From Reinekea forsetii (lineage in GTDB: Bacteria; Pseudomonadota; Gammaproteobacteria; Pseudomonadales; Natronospirillaceae), in the NCBI RefSeq assembly GCF_018860385.1, contig NZ_JAHKPH010000008.1, positions 186,001-250,000 on the forward strand: a DNA stretch of 64,000 nucleotides, in the 5' to 3' direction. Below the pieces are notes generated by a model that saw only the letters and a list, made by a program, of their open reading frames with translations, made no database searches and was not told the DNA's origin. Shown piece by piece: positions 63,037 through 64,000 of this stretch. The position numbers and the translations under genes were made by a program. Numbering within the stretch: position 1 is the first letter of the stretch; every line of letters begins with the position of its first letter.

Positions 63037-64000
63037 ATGATAAAAAATTTAACAGTAGTCGGCCGACTCATTACTGGGTTTGCTGTGTTAGCGGGTGGCA
63101 TCTTGTTGTCTACCTTAATGAGTGTCAGCGGCTTGGCTAATATTAAGTCTAATTTAGATGTTATTGTAAATTCGGCCAATCCAGCGGAAAGGGCGGCCAG
63201 TCAATTACAGCAAGCAGCGTTGAATCTTACATTACATCTGTCTGAAGGCTTTAATGCAAAATCACTGACTGAGCTGAATTTTGCTTCTCAAAGAATTCAG
63301 GCCGATATAAAACGTTTTGATGAACAATCGCAGGTGCTCACACAGGCTTTGCGTTCAATGCCGGAGCAAGAAAAGAACGTCAAACAAGTGGATACGCTGT
63401 CTCGCCGTATATCGGCACTTTCTGAACGTGTGAGCGGAGATATAAGGGACTACCAACTTAGCCTTAAATCCCTCGATGATATTGTGAATAAAAGGGCGGC
63501 GCTGGCTGACGTTCGAGAAGAGTTAGAGTTTTCATTGCCAATGCTCATTGAAGAAACCTTCGACCCTTCTGCGCAGAAGTTAGTTTATGAAGCAAAAGGC
63601 ATAATAGATCGAGGGACCAGTTTAGCGCTACAAATAAGCTACGCGAATAATTTAGAAGATTTTTCTCAATCACAACGCCAGTTTAGTCAATTCGCAGACG
63701 ATTACGGTCGCCTTGCCATGCGCCTTTTAGGGTTTGCCCGATCCGATAAATTTTTTGCCGATAACTTAAAAGTGATCACGACATCCGTGCAAGTAGTTAT
63801 AGGGCTTGTGCAAGAAACGGGTGGAATTGCACCCACTTTAAACAGTTACTTGCAGTTAAAAAGCACATTGAATCGTAATGTTGATGAGGTGGCTTCAGAG
63901 CTTAAAGATGTGGTTGCTGAATTAAGTGTGATTTCTTCAAAAATAACCATAGAAGCAAACAAAGTTGCCGCCCAGTCTTCTGATAAGGTAGCTGAAACTT
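63037..64000 (+). CDS. Membrane sensor, probably a methyl-accepting chemotaxis protein, cut by window
   Basis: The frame is open for 321 codons to the window edge. It starts MIKNLTVVGRLITGFAVLAG, with a membrane helix at about 9-30 as in chemoreceptors, then a long helical extracytoplasmic region (LSEGFNAKSLTELNFASQRI and similar) and coiled-coil-like segments near the end. The transmembrane helix 2, HAMP and signalling domain lie outside, so a sensor kinase or cyclase cannot be ruled out. AAAGG precedes the ATG. It lies 86 bases after glpK, downstream of a hairpin. Confidence 0.65.
   Translation, partial: MIKNLTVVGRLITGFAVLAGGILLSTLMSVSGLANIKSNLDVIVNSANPAERAASQLQQAALNLTLHLSEGFNAKSLTELNFASQRIQADIKRFDEQSQVLTQALRSMPEQEKNVKQVDTLSRRISALSERVSGDIRDYQLSLKSLDDIVNKRAALADVREELEFSLPMLIEETFDPSAQKLVYEAKGIIDRGTSLALQISYANNLEDFSQSQRQFSQFADDYGRLAMRLLGFARSDKFFADNLKVITTSVQVVIGLVQETGGIAPTLNSYLQLKSTLNRNVDEVASELKDVVAELSVISSKITIEANKVAAQSSDKVAET

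Overview
The window is chromosomal DNA from a Gram-negative gammaproteobacterium, most likely a marine member of the Oceanospirillales (Saccharospirillaceae/Reinekea-like; the genus is a guess). The evidence is the block gyrA-pheA-tyrA-cmk-rpsA-ihfB-lapA-lapB with ubiG, yciK and an SAH/MTA-deaminase-like gene next to it (the gene order seen in Pseudomonas and relatives, with some genes missing), E. coli-like tRNAs, a probable glucosylglycerate osmolyte pathway, and transporters suited to a marine heterotroph. No rRNA operon, prophage, IS element or CRISPR array was seen.

Layout. 1-2018: compatible-solute pair (glycosyltransferase, cut by the window edge, and its HAD phosphatase). 2224-3134: tRNA-Val with a duplicated 3' end, then a ParDE-type toxin-antitoxin pair. 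3520-14296: a membrane-stress operon of a DUF2170 protein with a putative ribbon-helix-helix head, PspA/IM30, a YqiJ-like membrane protein, flotillin YqiK and a 1771-residue AAA+ ATPase, followed by an orphan lipoprotein. 14305-17751: metallo-beta-lactamase-fold hydrolase, ArsR-rhodanese regulator and divergent MFS transporter with a perfect operator between them. 18176-24222: Yej/Opp-type peptide ABC transporter. 24291-27763: D-/L-alanine catabolism (dadA, ridA, alr) with divergent Lrp-type dadR. 27837-29723: BioMNY biotin importer. 29887-34550: PhnDCEE phosphonate-type importer and a DeoR-family regulator, with two matching palindromes upstream. 34652-36707: tiny amphipathic-peptide ORF, BrxR/CapW-like WYL regulator and a diguanylate cyclase. 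36940-41975: yciK, ubiG, mtaD-like deaminase and an unusual soluble LacI-type-sensor/histidine-kinase fusion. 42172-51762: housekeeping block from gyrA to lapB. 51841-52207: tRNA-Glu and tRNA-Gly, the latter again with a duplicated 3' end. 52283-54851: small hypothetical, orphan periplasmic binding protein and a queuosine-mannosyltransferase-like enzyme. 55039-62950: an alpha-galactoside locus (oxidoreductase, ABC transporter, GH36 alpha-galactosidase) divergent from glycerol kinase. 63037-end: truncated membrane sensor, probably a chemoreceptor.

The most interesting parts are the PspA-flotillin-giant AAA+ operon, which pairs an ESCRT-III-superfamily protein with a dedicated AAA+ ATPase; the alpha-galactosidase/glycerol kinase locus, which could serve galactosylglycerols such as floridoside; the LacI-sensor/kinase fusion; the repeated tRNA 3' ends at two unrelated tRNA genes; and a LapA/LapB pair that lacks the usual LapB membrane anchor.
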